64,000 nucleotides of DNA from Serilophus lunatus (Eukaryota; Chordata; Aves; Passeriformes; Eurylaimidae). The notes below the pieces were generated by a model, which was given only the letters and a program-made list of their open reading frames with translations, was not told the origin of the DNA and ran no database searches. The DNA lies in assembly GCA_013399895.1 (NCBI GenBank), contig VXBA01001255.1, positions 3,206,692 to 3,270,691 of the forward strand. Direction: 5' to 3'. Positions 35,501 through 47,100 of this stretch are shown here, piece after piece. The translations under genes and the position numbers were made by a program. How positions within the stretch are numbered: position 1 is the stretch's first letter; every line of letters begins with the position of its first letter.

Positions 35501-37304
35501 TTTTCTGTCTTTTAACATTGCTCTAATAAAGCATGGTTTGCAGCCTTCACTTGCTGTCTTCTATCTTCCTTTCTTTTTAACATTTAAGTTGCATGGTTGT
35601 CTTTAGTTTTTTAGCATGTATTGATCTGCAGGCTAACGTGGTTAAAACTCTAATAGCCCTAACCTCTTACCTTGCCATGTGGATTGTGGAGCAGAACATG
35701 AGTCTCTGGAGGAAGGGGCATCACAGTACTGGTGCCTCACTGAAGATGGTGAAAGTTAGGGTGCCGGGCTTGTTTTTTATTTCCTGGCTATGGGAGGTCT
35801 TCTTTTTTAACTCCAGGATCAAGCTGGTTTGATCTCCCTTGTGGTCAAGAAGTATCTAGCCCCACTGCCTAGGTGGCAGAGCTTGGTTTAACCCAAACAC
35901 AGTTTCCATACATAGGGGAGAACACTGGTGATCAGCAGTGGAGTTGGGATACCTACACAAGTGGGGAATGTCACTCAGTGACATCTCAGCTTTCTACCGT
36001 GCTCAGGTGCTTCCTCTGATGGAGTTGCTGAGCTGGGGGAATCTATCCCCTGGAGGGGGAAAGCAACCTACTCCTTCACATTGGTGCTTTGTCCAGCATT
36101 GCTGAGCATCCCAAGTTTTTGGCAGAGTTTTGTCATATGCCTTGGGCTGTATGACAGCGCTTCAGCAATTTCCATGGAAAGTATGCTTGTGAATTGGAGA
36201 GCTGGGAAGCCAGCATTCTTAGGATCAAGGTGGCCACTGAACATCATTCTGCCAGATGCTGTGGTTGTTCGCCTCATTATTTCTGTCCTGCTGCTAGAAT
36301 TGTCTTGCATATACGTGGCAAGAGAGATGGTGTGAAACTGTCATCTGTTTTCATTGCTCCTTTACATTGCTAAGTGGACAGAGGAAGGAGGAAAGATCTC
36401 TATCGGGTCACTTACTTATTTGAAGGTGAGCGGCTTGCGAGACTCATATTCCCTGGTGTGAAATAAGCTCCATGTTGCTCCTCACCTTTTACCTGTTGTC
36501 ATCCTCTTCACCTACTGAAATTGGATCCCACTCTGGAGTTTACATGGATGGCCTCTCAGAGGAAAATTCACCAAAGTGCAGACAAGTAACATCCCAAATT
36601 TATCGCTCTCCCCTAAAACAAAAAGTAAAACTGAGTCAATTTAAAGCCACAACCTGCAGGCCATACAACCAGTTATTCTTGTTATTTTGGATCATACTCT
36701 GTTTATCCTGTTCTTTTCCTGGTTTTTCTTCTGTTTGCTTTGTTTGTTCGTTTTGTTTTTATTTCCCCTCTCTCTTGTTCTCTTTATTATATATCCCTCC
36801 TGTCTGATTCTTGAGATTTCTGGTTTTGGTGTGGTTCTTAACAGAGGAGAAAGCAATGAGCAGTAGCTTGCAGCCATTCTTGCCTCCCAAGAGCAGGGCA
36901 TCATAAGAACTGACAGGTGATCCAGGTATAGAGATAGCCCTGTTGAGTTGGACAGCGTTATGGGACATCTTGAGATACCATCAACTATCCAGAGTTTGTA
37001 TTTTAGAAGGATTAAATTTATTTTTTTTTTCCCCTCACAGAGTAAAGCTTGTAGAGTAGCGCAGTGGGCTCCAAAAACCACTTACCTGATTTTCTGATTA
37101 TTAAAATAAGGAAAGGAGGCAGCCTGAAGAGGAGGGAAATGAAGAGACAATTGGTGACTCCTTTCCAAATCTGTTAGCTGAGGAGAGGTTTCCCGAGTGG
37201 GCTTGGTGCTAAGGACACCCCGCCAAACCCCCAGGATGGTGTGTGGGGCCAGGGTGCCACCTGTGCAGAGCCCAGAATAGCAAGTGAATGCCTCTTTGCT
37301 TTAG
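32527..37304 (+). other. TCF7L2: TCF7L2 last intron, 4.8 kb
   Basis: AT-rich intron sequence. The part from 32880 to about 33250 is complex and repeat-free and may be regulatory. Short open frames between 33396 and 36807 have no recognised content. No further TCF7L2 exon was recognised, although mammals have additional rarely used exons in this interval. Confidence 0.7.
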
Positions 37305-37365
37305 ATAACTCTCTCCATCAGCATCTCTGCCCTTTATTCACAGATAACTCTCTCCCTGTTTCTAG
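37305..37365 (+). CDS. TCF7L2: Possible 5' extensions of the last TCF7L2 exon (acceptors at 37305 and 37344)
   Basis: Two further acceptors precede the main one: tttgctttag ending at 37304 and ttattcacag ending at 37343. They lie 39 bp apart and share the 14-mer AGATAACTCTCTCC. From a one-base carry (exons ending at 30062 or 30667) both read in frame into the long C-terminus. The 37344 form starts D-N-S-L-P-V-S-R-R-K-K-K-C. The 37305 form adds 13 residues with a further Cys. From the two-base carry of a C-clamp exon they hit TAA at once. This would yield the long CtBP-binding tail without a C-clamp. Use is inferred from frame and site quality only. Confidence 0.45.
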
Positions 37366-37798
37366 GAGAAAAAAAAAGTGCGTTCGCTACATACAAGGTG
37401 AAGGCAGCTGCGTCAGCCCACCCTCTTCAGATGGAAGCTTACTAGACTCTCCTCCGTCCTCCCCTGCCATGCTCGCCTCCCCCTCTAGAGACTCGAAACC
37501 ACAGACTGAACAAACGCAACCCCTCTCGCTCTCATTGAAGCCTGACCCGCTGGCGCACCTGGTGATGATGCCGCCGCCATCCTCGCTCGTCCTCGCTGAG
37601 AGCGCTGCGAGCAAGCCCGGCGCCCTGCCTGCCGCCAGCTGCCCCAACGGGGCCCTGGACCACCCACCGGCCGCCCTCCCGCCGGCCGCCGCCGCCGCAT
37701 CCCTAGCACAGCCCTCGACGTCCTCCTTGCATTCCCACAGCTCGCTGGCGGGGACACAGCCCCAGCCGCTCTCCCTCGTAACCAAGTCCTTAGAATAG
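37366..37798 (+). CDS. TCF7L2: TCF7L2 last coding exon: end of C-clamp and CtBP-binding tail
   Basis: After acceptor ccctgtttctag it completes Arg and reads RKKKCVRYIQGEGS, then a Ser/Pro-rich segment, then TQPLSLSLKPDPLAHL, a Pro/Ala-rich stretch and the conserved end STSSLHSHSSLAGTQPQPLS with L-V-T-K-S-L-E and TAG at 37796-37798. PLSLSLK and PLSLVTK are the two CtBP-binding motifs. The middle (about 37540-37710) is GC-rich and longer in Ala/Pro than I recall for mammals. The same exon read from a one-base carry gives a short tail ending L-Q-M-E-A-Y (TAG 37443-37445), and from a zero carry gives EKKKVRSLHTR (TGA 37399-37401). Confidence 0.97.
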
Positions 37799-38824
37799 CT
37801 TTAGCCTTGTTAGCCCTTTCGGTTTCCTTCGGGGGGATTGAATTCTGTTTGTATTTAGGGTTTGGGGTTTTTTTTCCTTTTCTTTATTTTTTTTTCCTTC
37901 TCCTCCTCGTCGTCGTCCGCTGTTTGTCGTCGTTTCTCAGTTTCGTTTTTAATTCGTGCCATGTGGCTACATTAGTTGATGTTTTATCGAGTTCATTGGT
38001 CAATATTTGACCCATTCTTATTTCAATTTCTCCTTTTTAAATATGTAGATGAGAAAAGCCTCATGATTCTGCCAAAATTTTTATCAACAGCTGTTTAAAG
38101 TCTTTGTAGCGTTTAAAAAATATATATATATACATAATTGTTATGTAGTTCCAATAGCTTAGTTTTAAAGACTGATTTTAAAAACTAAAAAAAAAAAGAA
38201 GCAATTTTGAAGCAGCCCTTGCCGGAGGCATTGGTTCTTTATTATTTGTATTAAATACGAGCTTGCGAACCAATCATTTTACATCTGGTTTTTAAACCTT
38301 TAAGGGCACAACGAATGCGGTGCCGCTACTACTTCTTTTTTTTTCCTTTCTTGTGTGAAACAACCTTTATTGTGATGTTACTTGTTATTGTTTAAATGTA
38401 CAGAAACAAAGGGTTAAAAAATGTGTTAATATACCTTGTTCCATGGTGTTGTTCTTTTTGGGGGAGGGGACGCTACTCAACAATTAAAAGTATCACAACG
38501 CTATTGGACCAGTAGTATTTATTGCTTTAGAAATTGCTTGTTGTATCTGTATGTTGTCCCTTTTTAAATGTTTTTTTCCTCTTTTTTTTTTCCTTGAAAC
38601 ATTGTATAAAGGTTTTTTTTTTCCCTTTAGTGTAAGCATCTTATATATAACAACTCATTTGTACAAGGTTTTTAAGTTTATATATAAATGTGTATATATA
38701 TATTTTTTCTGGGATTTTGTTTTTGATTTCTTTTTGTGATTTTTTTTTTTTTTGCTATATGAAATACAGTTGCCACCAAATGGACATTCACAGATGCATT
38801 TTTTCAAGGATCAATAGTGTAAAA

Positions 38825-38830
38825 AATAAA
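38825..38830 (+). promoter_or_regulatory. TCF7L2: Proximal poly(A) signal AATAAA
   Basis: This canonical hexamer lies 1.03 kb after the stop codon in an A-rich context. Use would give a short 3' UTR. Confidence 0.5.
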
Positions 38831-39549
38831 ATTGCTTTAAAAGCCATTACACACAAAAAGACTTGAAAATTTCAGCAAGGGAATTTTTAGCAAAGCTGTT
38901 TGAAAAATAGCAAGGTCCAAGTGTCTCCTGTTCAGAACTGCAGCTGAATCCCCTGCGACATTAGGACTGTAGGCTGTGTGCAAAATTTTTATGTGCCAAA
39001 ATTCTCAGTGACTTTTAACTTTCTCCCGACAACTTTATTATTTTTTTAATGCTGTAATTTTTTTGTTCATCATGTTTTGCTGTGATGTTACATAGGTAGA
39101 TATGTATGTAGTTTTAATGTCACCTATAACAGACGTGTTTGGTAGCAGATTGTCCGGAAAGCATTTAAAATGAAGAGGTATAAACCCTTAAGGGCCAAAT
39201 TCTGTATATTAGATTATTCATGAAAGGAAAATCAGACTGCCACTTTTATGTACACTTACTACATACAGGTAGGTAGCAAACTTAAAAAAAAAAAACCTAG
39301 GCATGTTGATGTTGCAAAAAATGCTGTATAAAGCTGAAAAATTGTTCATCTGTTCATTCAGTGCCATTGTAGTTGACATGAAGCGATTGTAAAACTGTCT
39401 CAGATTTTTCTCTGGTTTATTAAGATGCTAACTATAACATTTTTTGTGAATACTTTGAATGTTTCCTAACAGTTGTGATGTTACTGTTCCGTTTTATGCT
39501 CTTATTCCGATTTTCATTTTTAATGGTTTGGAAGCCATTTTTTGTAATG

Positions 39550-39555
39550 AATAAA
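39550..39555 (+). promoter_or_regulatory. TCF7L2: Distal poly(A) signal 1 AATAAA
   Basis: This canonical hexamer at the end of the conserved-looking 3' UTR is followed within 30 bases by GT-containing sequence. Confidence 0.65.
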
Positions 39556-39596
39556 TGTTCATGCTGTACAGTATCTGTAGCATGCAGTTCTGGATT

Positions 39597-39602
39597 AATA
39601 AA
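39597..39602 (+). promoter_or_regulatory. TCF7L2: Distal poly(A) signal 2 AATAAA
   Basis: This second canonical hexamer lies 47 bases after the first. T/G-rich sequence follows at 39612-39660. Beyond it the sequence loses UTR character. Confidence 0.65.
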
Positions 39603-41869
39603 AGCAACTTAGTATGTGCAGAGAATGACTTGTCAACTCATTTATATGTTGACTGCATTTTATCTGGCCAGAAAGATTTACAGGCCGAGTGGAAAACTTC
39701 CTGGAAAAAATTTGTGAAAATAGTGACAAGATGCAGCCAGCTCTGGTTGTGAGAAAAGCCCTGTTTCCTTTGAGTCCCCATAGTACTGCCCATAAAATGC
39801 ATTTGCACTGGCCCTCTCTCTGCTCAGCATGATTGTGTGTGAGTAGCAGCAGTTGAAAATCCGTTTTTTTTAAAGGAAATGGCACATGATTTGGCACAAG
39901 AAAAATAGCATGTGAGCTAAAGAAATTTTGTCCTGAAGTGAGCCTGACTGGAGGACGGGAGATCAGGACTGATGATTCCTTTAGTATATTTCTGTTCAAC
40001 CTGGTGATCCCGTAACACACGGCCCTAGAGATCTCACAAGAGAGTGCAGGTAGCCCTAATTAGTGAAAGTCCTTGTGCTGGCCTTAGGGTTTATCTCCTG
40101 AACAGATGCAAGTCCAGTTTGGCACATTTTATTTATGTATTTTTTAATGCAGCACAGCTTGCTGTCAGTCCTGAGCATCCAGCATCCACGTGACACAGCA
40201 GTGCCTTGCAGATGCTTCATGATGAGAGTAAATTTTAGGGTTTTTATTAAATGGTTGATTTGTTAGGCTTCTTAAAACTTGGTGGGAATTTAAATTTAAT
40301 CATTTCCAGGAATCAGTCACAAGTATCATCATAGCCCCAGTCATCTTGGAATATCTCAGCCATTGTAATACCTACAATGGCACTTGAGGGCAATGGAATG
40401 TAAAGGTCTCAAAGCACGTTTGTACCCTGCCATTGTGCAGGTGCGTTGCCCAGGTATTGGACTTCTCTTCAGTTGCTCTTGATGGGCTCTGCAGGAAGGG
40501 TAAGTAATCTGCAGAGATCTGGCAACAGGTCCATTTTGGTAAGGCCAGACCTAGTACTGTACTGTGGGGTCCAATAGAGCTAAAACTGGCTGCAAAGTGT
40601 TTGTTGCAGAAGGAATTTGCTTTATGAGGAACTGGGAGGCACTGGGTGAAGTACTAAATGTTTAAACAATATATAGTGTTTTAAATTGCTAATACTTAAT
40701 TACTGGTTTACAAGCCAGAAGCCTTTTTTTTTTTTTTCCAAATGTATTAAATGAAGGGCAGTGTGCATGAGTATTGCTTCTTTTATCCTATTGGAAGGAT
40801 TAAGTCATGGCAAATTTTTTACTGGGCTCCCATTTATCTCCCTTGATCTGAGGCCTGATGATGTTTCTGTTGTGGTCTAACATGACGCTCCCCTTGACTT
40901 CAGCAGAACATGTCCCCTCATCACTTGTGACAGGCACATGGGCAGTGTGGATAGGATGGGGCTCTGTGACTGGGAAAAGGACATTGCTGCAAAGCCTTTG
41001 TGGAAGGTGCCAAATTTTGCTTTTGTTGGTAGCCAGCAATTTGAATGCAATGCCCAAATAACTCTCCTGTTATTTAAGGTTTCTAGGGTTTTTTTTTTCT
41101 CTTTCCTAAATGTTTTGACTCTTGCTAGAACATGGCCATCCATCAGCTAGACACATGTTCTGCGTCTCTGCTGGGGATAGCTGCTCTCTTCTAAACTGAG
41201 GCATAGTGCTCAAGGGAGATCTTTGAACGCCATGATTCAAAATAGACACCATCAAGGTATGATTTTTATATTCAGCACAATACTCTCTCCTTTGCTCACT
41301 GCTTTATTAGGTAACTTTGGACAGCAGAGTCCAAAAGCACGATTCCTGTACAAATTGGTTTTCCTTCTGTGCGTGTGGTGTGAGCCATGTATTTGAAAGA
41401 TATGTTGAACAGAGCTTATGAGTGTGGTGGATAGCTCTTGCTGGGAACTTGTTTGCTGTGGAAAACAATTGTATATTCCTGGGAAAGCAACTGCTTATGT
41501 TTCCTGTAGGTTGTGCCTTGGATGTGTCCCTTAGAGGGTTGTACCTTCAGATTTGCCTCCAAATTTCCCTTGTTTTGCGGAACTGAGCTGGGTCAAGGCT
41601 TCTGGGAAAAAAATTACCATTATTTATGTGCTCCCTTTGTTCCCAGGAGTTATAGCCAAGGACCCCATCAGTCTAGGTATGCTGGAAACGTGGAAAGACA
41701 GTCCCTCCTTATTGTAGGTGTAAAATAAGGTGAGCAACAGACCACAGGGGTATGATGTGGTCACCACGTTCACCTCCAGGTTCACAGAAGTGAGATGGGG
41801 CCCTGTGTACAGTAGGTAATTCACTGTAGCTATTGCTTCCATCTGTTTTTATGGACTAAGGCAAGGAAG

Positions 41870-42180
41870 CAAGTCAATATATTGCATGTTCAGGAGACAT
41901 TTATTTTCCATTAGTTTTGTAAATCTCATTTTTCACTTAGTGTATGGAATTTTAAAAAGTTTAAGCAATTGCTGACTCAATAAAGCAGTGCCACATGGTT
42001 TTAAGCTTTGCTTAAAAAAATAAAAGAAGGGAAAGGCAGGGAAAAGAAAAGAGCAATCTTTAGAATCCTGTTCATTTCATTAAACCATAAAAAAGATGTA
42101 AAGGGAATTTACAGTAAAATAGACGCATGGGCAGCAATCATGAAAGATGATGATGAAATAATAACAATACAATGAATGTG
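41870..42180. promoter_or_regulatory. Candidate intergenic regulatory block
   Basis: AT-rich but complex sequence with TCCATTAGTTTTG, AGCAATTGCTGAC and CATTAAACCATAA motifs, followed by a purine-rich run. It lacks homopolymer decay and transposon sequence. The regulatory role is inferred from composition only. Confidence 0.25.
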
Positions 42181-43329
42181 TGACAGTGCTGCCAAGCTAT
42201 GTCTGGCATATACATAGGAGCAGTTTACCACCCAAGGCTCTGGGTAAAGGTTTTATATGTGGTTTTAAGAGAGATGCACCACCTGAAGATGAGATTCAGT
42301 ACAGGACCACTGTCAATGTCACCAACCCATTTAAGGACATTTTGAGGATTGTAGTCTTCCAGCCTCTGGAGTTATTTTCTTCTGGAGTCAATCAAAAATT
42401 TTAAGTCATGAATTTCACCCATGATTTAGGAGTTGCTCCATTTCTAAGGCTGGAAATGCTTTTAAATTTGGAGTGAGGGGTGTTAGTCTAGACCTCTAAG
42501 ACAGTGGAGAACGTGAAGTCATGCTCTCTGTCCATCTGTTTGACCCTCTCCTGATAATTCTTGAATACTCTGGCATTTTGAACCAGATTTGACAGCAGCA
42601 GTCAAACTCTCAGAGATGATAAAGTCCCTCTGAGTTCCAGGGAAATCTCTGCCGTCACGGAGAAGAGAGGCTTTCCAGATCCACTGCTTAAGAAAAGGCA
42701 AGGATAGCTCAGCTGTTATCCATTCTCTCTGGCAACATCCAGATGGCCAATTATCACACGTCTACTTCTGGACCAGCATCTGCACTGTCCTGCCCAGCTG
42801 GCAGGCCAAGAAGATTAGGTAGGAGACATGGAGAGCATTGGGATGTTGGAGGGAACAAGGGAGAGAATTAAGAATATAAGGAAAACTGGAAATACTGCAG
42901 CTGCAATATGTAATATTATGTAAGATTGCAGTGGGGAAGCAACGGGAGGGGAAGAACAATGAGGAGATAGGAAACACATCTGGAGGACACCAGGCCTTGC
43001 TTACGTTACTGCTCCCGGAGCAAAGCTGCTCTGGAAAAGTAGATGCTGTGGTGTTAGCAGCTCCTTGTCTCATTCTTTTAACTTAGCTGCTGGCACCAGC
43101 TCCCCCATGGGGAGCACAGCCCCCTTCGAAAGGTCCCTGCTGGCAGGGGCTGTGCCTTGGCAGCCCTGTTCTGGTGTTCTACGGGGTGGGAAAGGCTCAG
43201 GGTGTCTCCACAGCTCTGTAGCATGGTGAAGACTGGAGCTGGGCGTGTGAAGCAAGAAGGGTGGGGGATTTTTTTCAAAAAAGAAAGAAAAAAATTATTA
43301 CCTTATTTGCAAACAAGCCCATTTGTAGT

Positions 43330-44120
43330 AGCTGGTTCCCAGGCATTAGCAAGCACCCTGGTATTAATCTTCATCAGGAATTGTCTCTTTTGCTCCCTCA
43401 TTTTGTGTTCTCTTTTAAATACGCTGTTGGGGTATTTTTGGATCTAACTATATCTTTTTAATCTGTTCCACCCACCCCTCCTCAGCCCCTGCTGCCTCCC
43501 TGCCTGCTCCTTCTTCAAACTTATATAATGGCACATTATACAAAATAGCTAAGCAGGTGGTATTTTTAAAGACAGTGAGTGAGCATTTTTTTGGCCTAAA
43601 TTTGGAACGAAACAGATGGATTTTAAGACTCTGCTTTTTCTATGAATAGTAACCGTTGTTCTCCGCTGCCTTAAACACCAGTTTCAAGACCACCTCCAGC
43701 AACCAATCAGCACGCTGTTATTTAATTATAACAAAATTCTTAGCTCTGTCTGCTGCTGCATGGGCAAGTGGGGGGCACTGGATCAACTTCTGGAGCCAGG
43801 CAGACTTGCCAACAATAATTTTCCTTTTCCCAGAGGGCTAAGGGGGCCTGGAGCGGGTTCCAAGTTCCTCCTAAACTGGCTGCTCAGTTTGGGCTCCCTG
43901 ACAGAGTGCTTGAAAAGGGTTATAGAAAGGCAGATAAATGCACTTCTTGTTGCAAGCTTCCTTGACAAGCCAGGCCTCCAGAACAGTGATCTCATTCCTG
44001 CCTTATTATTAGTGGTGCCAGATTTTTTCCATTAACAGGTAATTGAGTTGAAACTAAAATAAGCAAAGTTTGTTTTATCCAATGAGTTTTCTTGCTTGCT
44101 TGTGAAAGAAAAACACTTTA
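43330..44120. promoter_or_regulatory. Candidate intergenic enhancer block
   Basis: An 800-bp repeat-free stretch with motifs such as CCAATCAG (43703), TTTAATTATAAC (43720), ACAATAATTTTCC (43810) and CAGGTAATTGAG (44036). It resembles deeply conserved non-coding elements more than the surrounding intergenic DNA does. The target gene would presumably be TCF7L2 or its neighbour. Conservation was not tested. Confidence 0.3.
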
Positions 44121-47100
44121 GTGAGGGGTTTGCTTTTAATGTTCATGGAAATGTATTTACATCTTAGAGATTCCTCCCTGCTCTAGCATAATTAACCTGA
44201 CTGGTCTTTTTGTTATTGTTGTTTTGATTTTTAAAGCAAAGACATTGGTGAGGCTTAATTATTTTTACTACCAGTTTGAATTCCCTGGGACCAGCAGGGT
44301 TGAAGTTGCCCGTTCTCTGTATGGCCACAAATGTTATCCAGCTCCCATGTGTGAACATTCATGTCGTGGGCTTGGCTTCATCCATGGCCCCAGAGGGGAA
44401 GCAGTAGCAGTATTCCAAGTGAATGATTCTATGCACCACTTCCAGGCTCACAATGTGCGTTTCCTTCCAGAGGCTGTGGGGACACTACTGGGACCAGCCA
44501 GTGTCTTCTCTCCTGACTGAGCAGGGACACGGAGTGACTGCCCATGACATGCTCATGGTCTTGCTTAAGATCATTCTTTGTTTCTAACCCCTGTATTTAT
44601 GAGGGTGGAGGGGACAACTGTAAAATCTGGGCTGTACATCCTTCTGCTCAGGTGACATTGCTTGTAGAGGAGTGAAATTTTCTACTTGTCCATGTGTCTC
44701 CATGCTCAAGGATTGTCTCCAAGCTAAGTGCCAGCACAAGAAAACCTGAGAAATTCCTCAACCAGTAGCTTCAGGCATCCCTGTGCATCCAGCAGGCCAC
44801 TTCCTTCCCCCACCCCCTTACCTGCAGGACAGTCAGCCCTGCCTTGGGTGAAAGGCAAAGTCCTCAAGAAGAGCATCTGAAGCTCTGCAAACTCTTGGGG
44901 AACAAGCACGTCCTGCAGGGAATTTTCTATGTGTGTGGATGTCTTCCCACTTTCTGAAGCACCACTCTGATGCCTTCCAATCCTCTGAGCTGGGCTGCCT
45001 GGGGGAACACATCAAGCAGAAAATCCTTTCTAAAACTAATGTCCAGCAGCAAGACTGTTTTCTGACCTATCTTGGGCATCTGAGACAGGTGTTTGTGGGG
45101 TCATCTCTGACCTCACTACTTCTAGGCAAAGCAGGCAGCTTGTTTGCATCCCCCACCCATATCCTGGAATGAGCAAAACCTATAGAGACCTTCCATTATT
45201 TCAGCTACTATTTTAACAGGAATTAGTTAACAATGCTGAAGAGCAGAAAAGCTTCATGTTTGTGGCTTTTTGCTTCTGGTTTCAGCTGTCCACAGATGTA
45301 GGTGCCTGTCCTCTTTGCCCTTGTGAAACAGGCCATGTTCTCCAGCAACACAGGGACTTGGGTGCTTTGACCACAAACTGACATCCTTGTATCAGATACG
45401 TCTCCATGTGGCCTCTTCTGTAGCCCTTTGCAGTGGAGCAAAGGGATGGGAGCAGGAGGGTTGCTAGAGGTGGAGGAGGCTGAGCAAGGAGGGTGCTGAG
45501 TGCAGGCTGTAGGATGGGGACTGTGACATATCCCACGGCAGCAAAGACCCTGCAGGCAGGCAGGGGCAGTGGGTGACTGCAGAAGCTGAGCATGGCAGTG
45601 GTGCCTGCCTGCCCAGCTGTCTCAGCCTCACATCCCCTGGGCTCTGAGAGGCCAATTACCAATTCACAGAGTCTGTTTCAGCACAAACAGGACCTTCAAA
45701 GAGTTGGGAGCCTTTCTGCTTTGTTTTCTTGTGCCGTTGTGAAAAAAAAAAATAAAAGCAGAAAGACCCATACTTTAAAGTCAAGTAGATAATTGTTTCT
45801 AACAGGAATTTCAAACATTGTCTCTTCCTCTGGGCAGGTATTGCTGGGTCAATTACCCTGACTACCCAATGGCAGACTGAGACACAATAACCCCCACCTG
45901 CTCTTGAACACATCCTCTCTAAAGTAGAATACAGAGGGATTTTGGTTTGTTTTGTTTAATCACACAACTTTGGGGGTTTTTCTTGTTGGAGAATTCAGCC
46001 AGCTTTCATCTTGTGTAGGTCTGATGTTGAGACTTGCCTGGCAGTGAAGCTGTAGTAGTAATCAGATGGGTGACATGGGAGCCACAGTCCTGTGATAGCC
46101 ATTGTCTGGGCTGAAGTGGAGGATCTGTGTGGGAAAGATGTTACACGTACATACCAAGTATGTACATGAGCATACCAGAAATATGTCTGAAATGAAACAA
46201 GATGCACAAATTTCATTCCTGGCAGTGTGTGATATGCATTAACCAATTTACCCAGCTCTAAAATGGTGGTGAAAGAGATGCAGCCATGAGGCACGCTGGC
46301 ACAGCTCATATCCTTTGTAATAAGCATGTTCAGAACCTGCACAGCAAAGCCAGGGTTGCCACAATGATAGAAGACAAAATTCCTTCTCCAGCCACTCATC
46401 CAAAAATATTTGCTTCTCACTGGATTTTCTGGGGCATTCCTTGATACAGCAGCAATGTAGTTTAGTTCCCTGTTACTGCTTGAATTTTGCTAAAGCAGCC
46501 AAGTGTCTTGCTTTTATGAACTTTTCCTCCTCTGCATCAGGAGAGATGACAAGGAACTTGGATTAATGAAAAACCACTGAACAAAGTGGTTTCAATTCAA
46601 ATTGTTTCATTTTGAGACGATCTTTTTCTTTCCTTCACCCTCCCTATATTTTTGAGTGAATTTAAATTCATAGACGTCTCTTAGGTATAGGCAAGACACA
46701 AAATAGGAAGATTTACTGTCTACAAATCTATTAACCATTAAAGCCTTCTGTTTAGATAGAGAACTCCTGCAGCATGGAGAACAATAGTGCAGACCTCTCT
46801 GAACTCTGTCCTTTTTTCAGCCTACTCTGACCTGGGTAAATTTACTGAGTGATGCAACTGACTCTCTGCCTCCTTCTGCCTTCAGATCCTTTCTGTTCCA
46901 TTCACACTTTGCACAGTGTTCATCACTGTTGTGTCTCAGCACCTGAGGTTTCTTTCAGGAGCCACCAGGTTTCCCTGTCTTGCATTTCATAGGGATAGTG
47001 CAGTAGTGTCATCGCCATATGTTTGTAACCTCACCCAAGAGACCATTTTTGGGTTGAGTTTCACATATGTGGAATATCTGATGTATTTTCTGTCAAAACC

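Larger units (their letters stand above)
37799..39622 (+). other. TCF7L2: TCF7L2 3' UTR
   Basis: About 1.8 kb of AT-rich untranslated sequence starts with a short GTC-repeat patch (about 37905-37935) and contains TA-repeat runs (38120-38133, 38690-38702), T-rich stretches and many AT-rich elements suited to message regulation. The end is set by the two close AATAAA signals at 39550 and 39597, so cleavage is expected near 39570-39625. The exact end is not seen. Confidence 0.8.

Noticed and set aside
37241..37304. Coding sequence upstream of the last exon (open frame extends to an ATG at 37241)
   Set aside because: The frame is open, but no acceptor or conserved peptide supports coding before 37305. 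The ATG is intronic.
40472..40499. Micro-exon-like segment between a short acceptor and GTAAGT
   Set aside because: It is only 28 bases with a weak pyrimidine tract and no partner exons. Decoy sites of this quality are common.
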